Positions 8,785-17,818 of a stretch of 33,221 bases of DNA are shown in pieces (positions within the stretch are counted from its first letter, which is position 1; every line of letters starts with the position of its first letter). The stretch is taken from assembly GCA_001438605.1 (NCBI GenBank), contig LIDE01000038.1, forward strand, positions 1 through 33,221, given 5' to 3'. Both the position numbers and the translations under genes were made by a program. A model generated the notes under the pieces. That model made no database searches, was not told the DNA's origin, and worked only from the letters and a program-made list of their open reading frames with translations. This DNA comes from SAR92 bacterium BACL16 MAG-120619-bin48 (GTDB lineage Bacteria > Pseudomonadota > Gammaproteobacteria > Pseudomonadales > Porticoccaceae).

Positions 8785-9261
8785 ATGACCCAGCAACAAA
8801 GCATCAACATTGATTCAAAAAAACTCTTTAACTTAGGCGCCAACATGATGGTCGCCGGTTTTGTTAACCAAACCCCAGAGAACGCCAAAAAGCTCTTCAA
8901 AGACCTCAAGCAAGGCGATGCCTTGCGCACCGGCGAACTCAGCGCGCAAAACAGCGGTTTTAAGATCCCTGTTAAACTGCAGCTCGACCGCAGCGAGTAC
9001 CGCGGCCAATTTAATTTCCCCAATTTCGAGTTGTCGCTGAAAGCCATGCTGCAAAAGTTCCAAACCGAAGTACGCAAAGACAAAGAGCTGAAAGAACTGC
9101 GCACGTTAACCAATGAGACCACTGGCGGTATTCTGTTTAATCTGCCCAGCGGCGTTGAAATTAATGGTAACGTCAATGTTTTGATGATGGCCGTCGAACC
9201 AATGGCCGACTGTATCGTGATTAAACTAATGTTTGTCAATCCGGACCAATTCGCCGTTTAA
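8785..9261 (+). CDS. Hypothetical protein, 158 aa
   Basis: I do not recognise this protein. It is soluble with no signal peptide or membrane segment. Charged helical stretches (for example around FKDLKQGD and the Lys-rich KFQTEVRKDKELKELR) alternate with beta-prone stretches, and the C-terminus is hydrophobic (NVNVLMMAVEPM...IVIKLMFV). Codon structure and position, following a TATAAT-like element (8753-8758) and directly preceding a LuxR-type regulator by 25 bp, support a real gene. An antisense open frame spanning the same DNA is judged a shadow. Co-transcription with the regulator suggests a functional link, but nothing in the sequence shows what it is. Confidence 0.7.
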   Translation: MTQQQSINIDSKKLFNLGANMMVAGFVNQTPENAKKLFKDLKQGDALRTGELSAQNSGFKIPVKLQLDRSEYRGQFNFPNFELSLKAMLQKFQTEVRKDKELKELRTLTNETTGGILFNLPSGVEINGNVNVLMMAVEPMADCIVIKLMFVNPDQFAV

Positions 9262-9286
9262 CAGACGCACACAGAAGGCGCCGCCC

Positions 9287-10114
9287 GTGAGTAGCCATCT
9301 ACTGGAATTCAGCACAGAGCTTGCAGCCATCATGCCGGAAATCGGCAGTGAGCGGCTGCCCTCGCTACTAGTCCGCATGCTGAAAAGTCTGGTGCCTTTT
9401 GATAACGCCGTTATTCTGCACTACCGACATGGCGACGCACCACTCATCCACTACAACGATATTCCTCCGCTGCAGCATGAAAAACAGATTGATTTTTTTG
9501 TCAACGGCGCCTTCTTGCTTGACCCCTTTTATCGTGCAGCCGTAGACACCAATCTCTCCGGCTTGCATCGACTATCAGAGTTAGCCCCCGAAGGGTTTGA
9601 AAAAACCGAGTACTATCGCAGCTACTTTAAGTACACCGAGATTAAAGATGAGGTGGGCTTTATTATCCATCTATCGGCAACCCAATTTATCAATATATCA
9701 ATGGGCCGCCTAACCTTTGCACAGCGCTTTAATCGCACGCATATTAGTATTTTCCAAGGCATCGCACCGGTTATCGAAACCCTGTGCAAATTGCAGTGGG
9801 GCGCAGAAGCGAGCGCCAATCAGCCACAAGAAAACAAGTTACCCAGTCAGTTAGACAGCGCACTAAAGCACTTTGGCACCGCCTATCTCACAGAGAGAGA
9901 AACCCAAGTGGTGCAACTCTTTCTACATGGGCACTCAACAAAATCAATCGCCGAGCGCCTTGGCATTTCACCCGAAACGGTCAAACTGCACCGAAAAAAC
10001 AGCTACGCCAAGTTAGATGTCTCTTCCCAAGCGGAACTGTTTTATCTGTTTATCGACTCACTCGCCAGTTTGACCAGTTACTCTGGCGGCGACCCGCTAG
10101 TGGGTTATTTATAA
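9287..10114 (+). CDS. LuxR-type transcriptional regulator
   Basis: GTG at 9287 is preferred over ATG 9233. AGAAGG lies seven bases before the GTG, and the ATG would overlap the upstream gene by 29 bp. This gives 275 residues. The C-terminal ~60 residues form a GerE/LuxR helix-turn-helix: LTERETQVVQLFLHGHSTKSIAERL, then SPETVKLHRKNSYAKL. The N-terminal ~200 residues are an unassigned sensory region with many aromatic residues; I see no clear autoinducer-binding signature, receiver Asp or PAS motif. It probably acts as a dimeric DNA-binding activator responding to a small ligand, which is inference. The stop codon runs into a GC-rich hairpin. Confidence 0.88.
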   Translation: MSSHLLEFSTELAAIMPEIGSERLPSLLVRMLKSLVPFDNAVILHYRHGDAPLIHYNDIPPLQHEKQIDFFVNGAFLLDPFYRAAVDTNLSGLHRLSELAPEGFEKTEYYRSYFKYTEIKDEVGFIIHLSATQFINISMGRLTFAQRFNRTHISIFQGIAPVIETLCKLQWGAEASANQPQENKLPSQLDSALKHFGTAYLTERETQVVQLFLHGHSTKSIAERLGISPETVKLHRKNSYAKLDVSSQAELFYLFIDSLASLTSYSGGDPLVGYL

Positions 10115-10133
10115 CGCCGCTCGCGGGCGGCGT
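10114..10133 (-). terminator. GC-rich hairpin between convergent genes
   Basis: ACGCCGC (10114-10120) and GCGGCGT (10127-10133) form a perfect 7-bp stem. On the minus strand it is followed by TTATAAAT, a weak U-rich tail, so it may terminate clpB. On the plus strand no T-tract follows. Confidence 0.45.
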
Positions 10134-10142
10134 CACAAACAT

Positions 10143-10174
10143 ATCTCAACCACTACTCATCTCAACCACTACTC
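10143..10174. repeat. Perfect 16-bp tandem duplication
   Basis: ATCTCAACCACTACTC is present twice in direct succession (10143-10158, 10159-10174), followed by a degenerate third piece. It sits just beyond the clpB stop codon (10180-10182), in its 3' untranslated region. Confidence 0.8.
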
Positions 10175-10179
10175 ACCCA

Positions 10180-12747
10180 CTATTCAAATACCACTCTGCC
10201 ATCCTTCAGGTCGCCCTGAATCTGCGCGCCGAGAGAAAACTTGCCCGACAAGATATGCTCTGCCAAGGGATTTTCAATCAGCCGCTGAATCACACGCTTT
10301 AACGGACGCGCGCCATAGACAGGGTCGTAACCCGCTTCAAGTAATTTATCGAGCACCGCATCACTCAGCGTTAAACTGAGATCATGATCGGCCAATCGAC
10401 GGCCCAATAATCCAATCTGAATCGCGGCAATACCCCGCAGCTGCTCTTTGGCCAACGGATGGAATACCACCACTTCGTCCACGCGATTAATAAACTCCGG
10501 CCGGAAATGGCTGCTCACCACATCCATCACGGCAGACTTCATCACCTCGTAATTCTCCTCACCGGACAGCATCTGAATCACATCCGAACCCAAATTAGAG
10601 GTCATAACGATCACCGTATTTTTAAAGTCCACGGTGCGACCTTGGCCATCGGTCAAACGACCATCGTCAAGCACTTGCAGCAAAATATTAAAAACATCGG
10701 GGTGTGCTTTCTCAACCTCATCCAGCAGTAAAACCGAGTAGGGACGACGACGAACCGCCTCAGTCAAATAGCCGCCCTCTTCATAGCCAACATAGCCCGG
10801 AGGCGCACCAATAAGCCTAGCCACCGAGTGTTTCTCCATAAACTCTGACATATCAATGCGCACCATGGCGTCTTCACTGTCGAACAAAAACTCTGCGAGG
10901 GCTTTACACAATTCTGTTTTACCGACACCGGTTGGGCCGAGAAACAAAAATGAACCATTGGGTCGATTAGGGTCGGCTAATCCTGCCCGCGAGCGACGCA
11001 CAGCGTTCGATACAGCAACCACCGCTTCACTCTGTCCCATAACCCGTTGGTGCAGCGAATCTTCCATACGCAGCAGCTTGTCGCGTTCGCCTTCCAACAT
11101 CTTCGACACAGGAATACCAGTCCATTTGGAGACCACTTCGGCAATCTCCTCCTCAGTCACTTTGTTGCGCAGCAAACGTTTTTCTACCACCTTCTCGCTC
11201 GCGGCGGCACTGAGTTTTTTCTCAAGATCAGGAATAATGCTGTATTGAATCTGCGCCATTTTTTCCAAATTGCCCGCGCGATGGGCGGCTTCGAGATCGA
11301 CCTTGGCCTGCTCCAACTCTGCCTTAATATGCGTTGCACCCTGCATTGAGGCTTTCTCTGCCTTCCAAATTTCCTCCAGATCCGCATACTCTTTGCCCAG
11401 AGTGCCGATATCATCTTCAAGCTTTTCCAAACGCTTGCGCGAGGCCTCATCCTTATCTTTTTTCACCGCCTCACGCTCAATCTTTAACTGAATTAAACGG
11501 CGCTCGAGTCTGTCCATCTCCTCCGGCTTCGAATCAATCTCCATACGAATGCGACTGCCCGCCTCATCAATGAGATCGATCGCCTTATCCGGCAGTTGGC
11601 GGTCAGTAATGTAGCGCTGGGAGAGTTTTGCCGCGGCCACAATTGCGCTATCGGTAATTTCCACACCGTGATGCACCTCATAACGCTCTTTTAACCCACG
11701 CAAAATCGCCACAGTGTCTTCTTCGGTGGGCTCGTCCACCAACACTTTTTGGAAACGGCGCTCCAGCGCCGCATCTTTTTCAATAAATTTGCGGTACTCA
11801 TCGAGTGTCGTGGCACCCACACAGTGCAGCTCACCCCGGGCCAAGGCTGGCTTGAGCATATTGCCCGCATCCATAGCACCTTCAGCTTTACCCGCGCCGA
11901 CCATGGTATGAATCTCATCGATAAACAGAATGATCTGGCCCTCTTGCTTAGACAGATCTTTCAGCACCGCTTTCAGGCGCTCCTCAAAATCACCACGGAA
12001 TTTTGCGCCGGCCAATAACGCGCCTAAATCGAGGGTTAGCACGCGTTTATTTTTCAGCCCCTCAGGTACTTCACCGTTGACAATACGCTGCGCCAAACCC
12101 TCAACGATGGCGGTTTTACCCACGCCGGGTTCACCGATTAATACGGGGTTATTTTTGGTTCTGCGCTGCAACACTTGAATGGTTCGGCGAATTTCATCGT
12201 CGCGACCAATGACGGGGTCGAGCTTGCCCATTTCGGCGCGCTCAGTGAGATCAATAGTGTACTTATCCAACGCTTCCCGCTGTCCTTCAGCGTCGCGATC
12301 ATTCACGGTGTCGCCACCGCGCAGAGACTCTATCGCCGCCTTCGCTTTTGCAATATCGCCAAACTTGGCGATGGTTTTACCCAGTAAACCTTTATCTTCA
12401 AGGATCGCCACCAGCACCATCTCGCTGGACATAAACTGGTCGCCCTTTTTCTGCGCCGCGCGGTCTGCCATATTCAGTAAGCGCGACAAGTCCTGCGACA
12501 GATTCGCGTCGCCGGTCGGCGAGCTGATTTTGGCCAGATTGTCCAGTTGGCGATTGAGCTCTTGCTGCAACCCCTGAACATCAAAACCGGCGCGGTTGAG
12601 AATAGGCCGAACGCTGCCACCCTGCCGATTGAGCAGAGCCAACAGAAGGTGCACAGGTTCTATGGCGGAGTGATCGTTGCCTACGGCAATTGACTGGGCA
12701 TCCGCCAGAGCATTTTGTAACTGATTGGTAAGCTTATCGATACGCAT
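10180..12747 (-). CDS. clpB: Chaperone ClpB (AAA+ disaggregase)
   Basis: The start is placed at 12747, where a strong Shine-Dalgarno (GAGGGA) precedes [10 protein letters not shown], giving 855 residues, the normal ClpB length. The order is N-domain (1-145), nucleotide-binding domain 1 with Walker A GEPGVGKT (205-212), a coiled-coil middle domain (about 410-525, with the [19 protein letters not shown] stretch), and nucleotide-binding domain 2 with a second Walker A GPTGVGKT (about 604-611) and Walker [11 protein letters not shown]. It resolubilises aggregated proteins with DnaK. The upstream region carries a near-consensus sigma-32 promoter, so heat-shock control is expected. The gene is bracketed by its own promoter and a possible 3' hairpin. 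Confidence 0.98.
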   Translation of the reverse strand: MRIDKLTNQLQNALADAQSIAVGNDHSAIEPVHLLLALLNRQGGSVRPILNRAGFDVQGLQQELNRQLDNLAKISSPTGDANLSQDLSRLLNMADRAAQKKGDQFMSSEMVLVAILEDKGLLGKTIAKFGDIAKAKAAIESLRGGDTVNDRDAEGQREALDKYTIDLTERAEMGKLDPVIGRDDEIRRTIQVLQRRTKNNPVLIGEPGVGKTAIVEGLAQRIVNGEVPEGLKNKRVLTLDLGALLAGAKFRGDFEERLKAVLKDLSKQEGQIILFIDEIHTMVGAGKAEGAMDAGNMLKPALARGELHCVGATTLDEYRKFIEKDAALERRFQKVLVDEPTEEDTVAILRGLKERYEVHHGVEITDSAIVAAAKLSQRYITDRQLPDKAIDLIDEAGSRIRMEIDSKPEEMDRLERRLIQLKIEREAVKKDKDEASRKRLEKLEDDIGTLGKEYADLEEIWKAEKASMQGATHIKAELEQAKVDLEAAHRAGNLEKMAQIQYSIIPDLEKKLSAAASEKVVEKRLLRNKVTEEEIAEVVSKWTGIPVSKMLEGERDKLLRMEDSLHQRVMGQSEAVVAVSNAVRRSRAGLADPNRPNGSFLFLGPTGVGKTELCKALAEFLFDSEDAMVRIDMSEFMEKHSVARLIGAPPGYVGYEEGGYLTEAVRRRPYSVLLLDEVEKAHPDVFNILLQVLDDGRLTDGQGRTVDFKNTVIVMTSNLGSDVIQMLSGEENYEVMKSAVMDVVSSHFRPEFINRVDEVVVFHPLAKEQLRGIAAIQIGLLGRRLADHDLSLTLSDAVLDKLLEAGYDPVYGARPLKRVIQRLIENPLAEHILSGKFSLGAQIQGDLKDGRVVFE

Positions 12748-12786
12748 TGTTAATCCCTCAAAAAAATTGCTGTTGCTTGCTTCATT

Positions 12787-12815
12787 AGTTGGGGGCGACA
12801 ACAGTATTTTCAACG
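12787..12815 (-). promoter_or_regulatory. Heat-shock (sigma-32/RpoH) promoter of clpB
   Basis: Read on the minus strand, CGTTGAAA (12808-12815) and CCCCAACT (12787-12794) are separated by 13 bases. The sigma-32 consensus is CTTGAAA, 13-17 bases, CCCCATNT; the -10-like element differs at one defined position. It lies about 40 bp upstream of the clpB start. Confidence 0.72.
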
Positions 12816-12824
12816 GGCAAAGAA

Positions 12825-12858
12825 AAACCCTTGATACAGATCATGTCATCAAGGGTTT
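12825..12858 (-). terminator. Rho-independent terminator of the acyl-CoA operon
   Basis: The arms AAACCCTTGAT (12825-12835) and ATCAAGGGTTT (12848-12858) pair perfectly over 11 bp around a 12-base loop. The minus-strand transcript continues as a T-rich run (TTTTTCTTT). It closes the leftward operon 31 bp after the dienoyl-CoA isomerase stop and insulates clpB. Confidence 0.88.
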
Positions 12859-12889
12859 AGCGGGTAGAGCCAGACCGCTCGCTAGACCA

Positions 12890-13717
12890 TTAGGTACCGG
12901 TATAACGGGGTGGACGTTTCTCGGCAAACGCCAGCATCGACTCGCGCAGATCGTTCGACTTCAAACTGGTGACCATGGTAAATAAGCCGTTTAGTAACAG
13001 GCTCTGCTCGGTGGTTAAATTTTCACTCTGCTGCAAAATAAACTTCGTGCCGCGCACCGCCATCGGCGGGTTCGCCGCAATCAGATTAGCCATGTCCATC
13101 CCAGCAGCGTATGCCAATTCAGCCGTCTCGTAGACATCATTAACCAAGCCAATTTTTTCCGCGCGGGCAGCATTGATATCGCGCCCAGTGTAGGCCAGCT
13201 CAGCCACATGACCCGCGCCCACTATTTTCGGCAGGCGTTGCAACGTGCCCACATCGGCCACCAAACCAATGCGTGTTTCGCGCACGCCAAAGTTGCCGTC
13301 GGCCGCCGCAATGCGAATATCGCACGCAGTAATTAAATCAATCCCCGCACCCAGACAGTGACCATGGACCACCGCAATAACCGGCAGCGGACATTTTTCA
13401 AGCGCCGTGATGGCCGACTGAAAAGCACTGGTAAAGCCAAGCTGCTGCAAATTGGCCACCGCTTCCGACGCGGCAGGTGTAAGATGAGAGCCGTCGAGTC
13501 CACCCTGCATCAGATCAATGCCAACGCAAAAATGTTTGCCTTTTCCGGCAAAAATAATCGCACGCATCTCGCCGTCTGCCACGACCTCATTCAACGCCAG
13601 TGGAATCGCAGACCAAACCTCCGTCGATAGTGCATTAAATTTTTCAGCGCGATCGAGCCACACCGTAGCCACTGCACCATTTTTTTCAATACTGATAACG
13701 TCGGATGAAAATGCCAT
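12890..13717 (-). CDS. Crotonase family: delta3,5-delta2,4-dienoyl-CoA isomerase-like
   Basis: The start is placed at ATG 13717 (275 residues), preceded by AAGGGA. The crotonase fold is clear. Specific resemblance is to mammalian ECH1: GIDLM near 67-70, GIDLITACDIR, and ADVGTLQRLPK. The three acidic residues known for ECH1 (Asp176, Glu196, Asp204 in the rat enzyme) match Asp127, Glu147 and Asp155 here with identical spacing. The predicted reaction shifts conjugated double bonds in 3,5-dienoyl-CoA so that odd-position unsaturated fatty acids can enter beta-oxidation. It is the last gene of a leftward operon after the acyl-CoA synthetase (37 bp gap). A general enoyl-CoA hydratase label is the fallback. 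Confidence 0.88.
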   Translation of the reverse strand: MAFSSDVISIEKNGAVATVWLDRAEKFNALSTEVWSAIPLALNEVVADGEMRAIIFAGKGKHFCVGIDLMQGGLDGSHLTPAASEAVANLQQLGFTSAFQSAITALEKCPLPVIAVVHGHCLGAGIDLITACDIRIAAADGNFGVRETRIGLVADVGTLQRLPKIVGAGHVAELAYTGRDINAARAEKIGLVNDVYETAELAYAAGMDMANLIAANPPMAVRGTKFILQQSENLTTEQSLLLNGLFTMVTSLKSNDLRESMLAFAEKRPPRYTGT

Positions 13718-13754
13718 ATTATTGTCCCTTTCCAGTGTCACTTATTGGTCGCAA

Positions 13755-15557
13755 CTAAAAACCCGCTGTACCGGCTAAAATTGTTTGGTAGTACGCCTCA
13801 TCAAGGCGCTGGTAAGCATCGCCTCGCGGCGGCATCACATAGATATCCTCACTCACCTCTGGCAGATGATACGCCTGTTTGCGCAGCTCGCCTTTTACCA
13901 ATTTAAACGTGCCCGTGGTCGAGGCCTCGGACTGAATACGCACAAAGACAGGTTGTGCAAACGACGGCAAATGCTGTCTCACGTAGGCTGAGAATTCTTC
14001 TACATCAAACACCCGACCCGCCTTTAGGCTCAGCGACACCATACCCGCTTTACCCTCCGCAGCCGGCACATCGACACCAAACACATTGGCTAACTCCACC
14101 TGCACATTGGCGTTGAGAATTTCACCCACTTCATTGGTCGACACATTTTCTGAGCGCCAGCGAAACGTGTCACCGACACGATCGACAAACTGATAGTGTT
14201 TTAGGCCCATGGCAAAACCGACATCAATCTGCATAACCAAATCACCCGTGTTAAACCACGCATCGCCGGGCTTAATCACATCGCGCAATATTTTCGCTTC
14301 AGACGCCTCTGAATTGGTGTAGCCGTCAAACTTAAAGCGCTCGTCAATCTCACCCAAGAGCAGCCCAGGCGTACCTTTCTTTACCTGAATCATTTTCCCC
14401 TGCGCATCGCGAACAATTTCATCGCTATCGACATCGTACTGCACCAATATCACTGTCGACGCCGTCATACCCATGGTTTTGTCTTTATTTAACGCGTTGA
14501 CGAAACCGACGTTGCCCTCGCTAGAACCATAAAATTCACAGACACGGTCAATGGCAAAACGCCCCTTAAACTGCAGCCAAATATCTGGTCGCAAACCATT
14601 GCCAAACACCCTCTCCAATGGATTGTCCATCTCGGCGTCGCACACCGGTTGCGCAAGCAAATAACGACACAGCTCGCCAACGTAAATAAAACAGGTGGTT
14701 TGGTATTGCTGAGCGTCCAGCCAAAACTCCGATGCAGAAAATTTTCGACGTAAAAACATCGATGCGCCACTGTAAAGAATAGCGCCCAAGCCACATATAA
14801 AACCGGTGCCGTGAAACAGCGGTAAACAGAGATAAAATCGGTCCGTAGGCTTAGCCAGAAGCCCCACTTTGCCCGCCGGATACCCACCAGAAATCCAACG
14901 ACGGTGAGTAATTTTCGCCGCCTTAGGCATACCCGTGGTTCCGGAGGTAAAAATATAGAGCGCGGTATCACCGGCGAGAATCGTTGCCGTGTCAGGCAAA
15001 TTGGTGGTGGGATATTCAGCGACATTGCTGAGGAAGTTTTCGCTGCCCTCGGGGCACACGCCCTCAGATCCATCCGCAACCCAGAGAATGGCGCTATCAG
15101 CCAAGCCTAGTTGCGGGCGAATAGCCGCAAAATTGTCGTACACTTCCTCACCAACCAAACACATTTTAGAGCCAGCAACTTGAATACAATGCTGTAACTG
15201 TGGGCCAGCCAGACTGTTGTTAATCAGCCCGGCGATGGCACCAATTTTCTGCAACGCAAACACGGTGGTGAGAAACTCGATACGATTTTCCATAATCACA
15301 GCGACGGCATCACCGCGCGAGATACCGCGCGCAATCAAGGCATGTGCGCATTGATTGGTCAGCGCGTTAAACTCGCCCCAGCTCAATTCGCGGCCTTCAA
15401 AAATAATCATATTGCGGTCGCTGTGCTCACTCACAGTCGCCTCAAGGATGCTCGCAAGAGAGATAGGCTCTTCGACACTGGGGGGCTTTACCGCTAAGTC
15501 CGGAACGATGCGAATAAAGTCTTTTGTCACACGAACAATTTCTTTAATGTTCAACAT
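13755..15557 (-). CDS. FATP-type acyl-CoA synthetase (AMP-forming)
   Basis: A 600-residue protein from ATG 15557; an upstream in-frame start at 15602 would add 15 residues. Shine-Dalgarno signals are weak for both. The AMP-binding P-loop FTSGTTGMPKAAKITHRR, the YGSSEGN (A5) motif, and GDAWFNTGDLV plus DRVGDTFRWRSENVSTNEV (A7/A8) identify the ANL superfamily. The DRxGDTFRWxGENVxT form is characteristic of fatty-acid transport protein/very-long-chain acyl-CoA synthetases, as opposed to FadD. It activates a carboxylic acid, probably long-chain, branched or steroid/isoprenoid side chain, to its CoA ester. It lies between an SDR gene and the dienoyl-CoA isomerase gene, consistent with one catabolic operon. 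Confidence 0.93.
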   Translation of the reverse strand: MLNIKEIVRVTKDFIRIVPDLAVKPPSVEEPISLASILEATVSEHSDRNMIIFEGRELSWGEFNALTNQCAHALIARGISRGDAVAVIMENRIEFLTTVFALQKIGAIAGLINNSLAGPQLQHCIQVAGSKMCLVGEEVYDNFAAIRPQLGLADSAILWVADGSEGVCPEGSENFLSNVAEYPTTNLPDTATILAGDTALYIFTSGTTGMPKAAKITHRRWISGGYPAGKVGLLAKPTDRFYLCLPLFHGTGFICGLGAILYSGASMFLRRKFSASEFWLDAQQYQTTCFIYVGELCRYLLAQPVCDAEMDNPLERVFGNGLRPDIWLQFKGRFAIDRVCEFYGSSEGNVGFVNALNKDKTMGMTASTVILVQYDVDSDEIVRDAQGKMIQVKKGTPGLLLGEIDERFKFDGYTNSEASEAKILRDVIKPGDAWFNTGDLVMQIDVGFAMGLKHYQFVDRVGDTFRWRSENVSTNEVGEILNANVQVELANVFGVDVPAAEGKAGMVSLSLKAGRVFDVEEFSAYVRQHLPSFAQPVFVRIQSEASTTGTFKLVKGELRKQAYHLPEVSEDIYVMPPRGDAYQRLDEAYYQTILAGTAGF

Positions 15558-15612
15558 AATTTGTTTGCCATTCAGTGGTTTCGCCACGACTCGACGCCGC
15601 AAGCTACTCGCA

Positions 15613-16386
15613 TTAACGCCCTGTAATTCGACGCATTAATTTGTTCATTCCACCAATCCAACGATCATAGTTGGTGGTTTTGTTGCGCATATATTCAAGC
15701 ACAATCGGATGGGGCAAGATAACAAAACTCTCTGCTTTCAATCCCTCAATCACCGCTTCAGCCAATTCTTCCGGCTCAATCATGCCGTTGCTCGCAGCTG
15801 CGGCTGTCGCCTCATTGTCGTTGTCCGTCATGGGTGTGCGCACCGCCTGAGGACAGAGCATGGATACTTTGATGCCCTCGTGCTGATGGTGAATGGCCAA
15901 CCACTCGCCAAAACCCACTGCGGCATGTTTGGTCACGCCATAGGCCGCCAAACCAATTTGGTTAAGGAGCCCCGCCGCCGACGAAGTGTTCAAAAAGTAA
16001 CCACCGCCTCTCGCCACCATGCGCGGCACCAAATGACGCGCCGCGTAGACGTGGGACATGACGTTGATATCCCAGCTCATCTGCCACTGGTTATTGGGCG
16101 AATTCAAATTCTCGCCCATGCCAACACCCGCATTGGAACAAAACAGATCGATCGGTCCAACCTGAGACTCCGTGTCCTCAATAACACGCTGAATGTCTGC
16201 CTCCACTGACACATCTGCGCTCATGGCTAGGCAACCAACCATCGCTGCCGTCTCTTGAGCACCGGCAAGATTGAGATCAACCGCGACAATCTGTTTCGCC
16301 CCTTCGGCTTTAAATCGCACCACCAGCGCGCGACCAATACCGCTTGCGGCGCCGGTGACAACAATGATTTTATCTTTAACGTCCAT
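15613..16386 (-). CDS. Short-chain dehydrogenase/reductase (classical SDR)
   Basis: A 257-residue classical SDR. The cofactor loop TGAASGIG is at 11-18, NAG at about 85-87, and the catalytic Tyr149 and Lys153 (YGVTK) follow the Ser pair at 135-136. An Asp in AVDLN after beta-2 suggests NAD preference. It interconverts an alcohol and a ketone, and the substrate is not readable. Its place between an OYE-like reductase and a FATP-type synthetase suggests oxidation of a hydroxyl on a lipid or steroid-like substrate. Its leader carries a four-copy 13-bp tandem repeat. Confidence 0.93.
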   Translation of the reverse strand: MDVKDKIIVVTGAASGIGRALVVRFKAEGAKQIVAVDLNLAGAQETAAMVGCLAMSADVSVEADIQRVIEDTESQVGPIDLFCSNAGVGMGENLNSPNNQWQMSWDINVMSHVYAARHLVPRMVARGGGYFLNTSSAAGLLNQIGLAAYGVTKHAAVGFGEWLAIHHQHEGIKVSMLCPQAVRTPMTDNDNEATAAAASNGMIEPEELAEAVIEGLKAESFVILPHPIVLEYMRNKTTNYDRWIGGMNKLMRRITGR

Positions 16387-16395
16387 CCTACTATC

Positions 16396-16447
16396 CTTTT
16401 ATTGTTCTCTTTTTTTGTTCTCTTTTATTGTTCTCTTTTACTGTTGT
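16396..16447. repeat. 13-bp tandem repeat, four copies
   Basis: Units starting CTTTTATTGTTCT lie at 16396-16408, 16409-16421, 16422-16434 and 16435-16447. Units one and three are identical; two and four differ by one and two or so bases. A fifth related piece (CTTTTATTCGTCG) lies at 16461-16473. The array fills the 114-bp spacer between two same-strand genes and becomes an A/G-rich stretch in the minus-strand mRNA just upstream of the SDR start. Confidence 0.85.
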
Positions 16448-16500
16448 TTTTTAGCGGACTCTTTTATTCGTCGCTTTTTCCGCGCACTTAGCACAGCAGC

Positions 16501-17613
16501 TTAATTTAACACGCCCAAATCTTCCTTGCGGAAAGCGGCCAACTCAGCCATGCGATCTTCAGCCACCATATTCACCCATGCAGGGTTAGCAATCAACGCA
16601 CGGCCAACCGCCACAAGATCAAACTCATTGGCGTCCATGCGGCGCTCTAGTTCGTCAAGACTGGCAGGCTCTGCCTCGCGAAATGTTGCCTCACCGGGTA
16701 CAGGAATAAAATCTGCATCGAGTCCAACACTGCCCACGGTAACCGCTGGCTTGCCAGTGATTTTTCGCACCCAACCCGCAAGGTTTAAATCACTGCCTTC
16801 AAATTCGGGTTCCCAAAAACGGCGTTGCGAGCAGTGGAAAATATCCACACCTGCGTCACTCAGCGGCTGTAGAAAACGTTCCAGCTCTTCGGGACTGTTG
16901 ACCAACCGCGCGCTGTAATCTTGTTGCTTCCACTGCGACCAGCGCAGAATAATCGGGAAATCAGGGCCCACCGCCGCGCGCGCTGCCGTGATAATTTCAA
17001 GAGCAAACCGGAGTCTATTTTCCATAGAGCCACCGTAGCCATCTTCACGCTGATTAGTTCCCTCCCAAAAGAACTGATCAATTAAGTAACCGTGCGCGCC
17101 GTGCAATTCAATAGCATCAAAACCCAATCGCTGTGCATCTGCCGCGCCGCGAGCAAAAGCCTGCACCACATCGTCAATATCCTGCTGCGACATAATATGG
17201 CGGTTAACCTTGCCTGGCACATTCATCCCCGAGGGCGTATAACCTGGCACATCACCTTCAGGCATAGTACCCGCCTTGCGCGCACCACCGCAGTGCCATA
17301 ACTGTGGCGCAATCTTGCCACCCGCCGCATGCACTGCATCAACCACCTTCTTCCACCCCGCCAGTCTCGCCTCACCATGGAAATACGGCACGCCCGGATA
17401 GCCACTGGCCGCAATATGATCGACACAGGTGCCCTCAGTAATAATGAGACCCACACCACCCTCGGCGCGACGGCGGTAATAGTCCACCACATTGTCACCG
17501 GGGATATTGTCATTCGGGGAAAAATTGCGCGTCATCGGCGCCATCAAAAATCGGTTTTTAAGTTCGAGAGAGCCCAACTTGAAAGGCTTAAATAAGCTAG
17601 CGTGCTTGGTCAT
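16501..17613 (-). CDS. NADH:flavin oxidoreductase, Old Yellow Enzyme family
   Basis: The start is placed at ATG 17613 (370 residues); a GTG four codons upstream is an alternative. The FMN-barrel signatures are present: LKNRFLMAPMTR, APQLWHCG, ELHGAHGYLIDQFFWEGTNQR, YGGSMENRLRF, and a C-terminal AVGRALIANPAWV. It resembles the N-terminal barrel of 2,4-dienoyl-CoA reductase and related enoate reductases but lacks the FAD/NAD half found in FadH. It probably reduces an activated C=C bond with FMN and NAD(P)H. It is the first gene of the leftward operon and diverges from the sulfatase gene across a 205-bp spacer with repeated elements. Confidence 0.92.
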   Translation of the reverse strand: MTKHASLFKPFKLGSLELKNRFLMAPMTRNFSPNDNIPGDNVVDYYRRRAEGGVGLIITEGTCVDHIAASGYPGVPYFHGEARLAGWKKVVDAVHAAGGKIAPQLWHCGGARKAGTMPEGDVPGYTPSGMNVPGKVNRHIMSQQDIDDVVQAFARGAADAQRLGFDAIELHGAHGYLIDQFFWEGTNQREDGYGGSMENRLRFALEIITAARAAVGPDFPIILRWSQWKQQDYSARLVNSPEELERFLQPLSDAGVDIFHCSQRRFWEPEFEGSDLNLAGWVRKITGKPAVTVGSVGLDADFIPVPGEATFREAEPASLDELERRMDANEFDLVAVGRALIANPAWVNMVAEDRMAELAAFRKEDLGVLN

Positions 17614-17719
17614 AGGAAAGATCACATTAAGAGACTGCTTTAAGGGGCCACGGCTATAAAAACGGCGCTGTATTGTTATAAATTAATCAGCATTAGCGGG
17701 GTATATTTGCGCTCAACTC

Positions 17720-17770
17720 TATATTGTGGCATTTTTGATGTCAATATAATCGACAGCCCAATATAATCGA
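17720..17770. promoter_or_regulatory. Candidate shared operator: repeated CAATATA elements
   Basis: TATATTG (17720-17726) and CAATATA (17742-17748) form an inverted repeat. The longer unit CAATATAATCGA occurs at 17742-17753 and again at 17759-17770, one unit every 17 bp. They lie in the only spacer between the divergent OYE-like and sulfatase operons. The binding protein is unknown, and no regulator gene is adjacent. Confidence 0.5.
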
Positions 17771-17818
17771 AATAACCCAGAGCTATCCTCGGGTAAATAA
17801 CAAGGGAAAACCCTGACT

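Noticed and set aside
8772-9239. 155-codon open frame on the minus strand
   Set aside because: Ser/Leu-rich antisense reading of the 158-residue hypothetical gene, which has the better start context and gene spacing on the plus strand.
16396-16473. CRISPR array
   Set aside because: Units are contiguous 13-mers with no spacers, and no cas gene is present.
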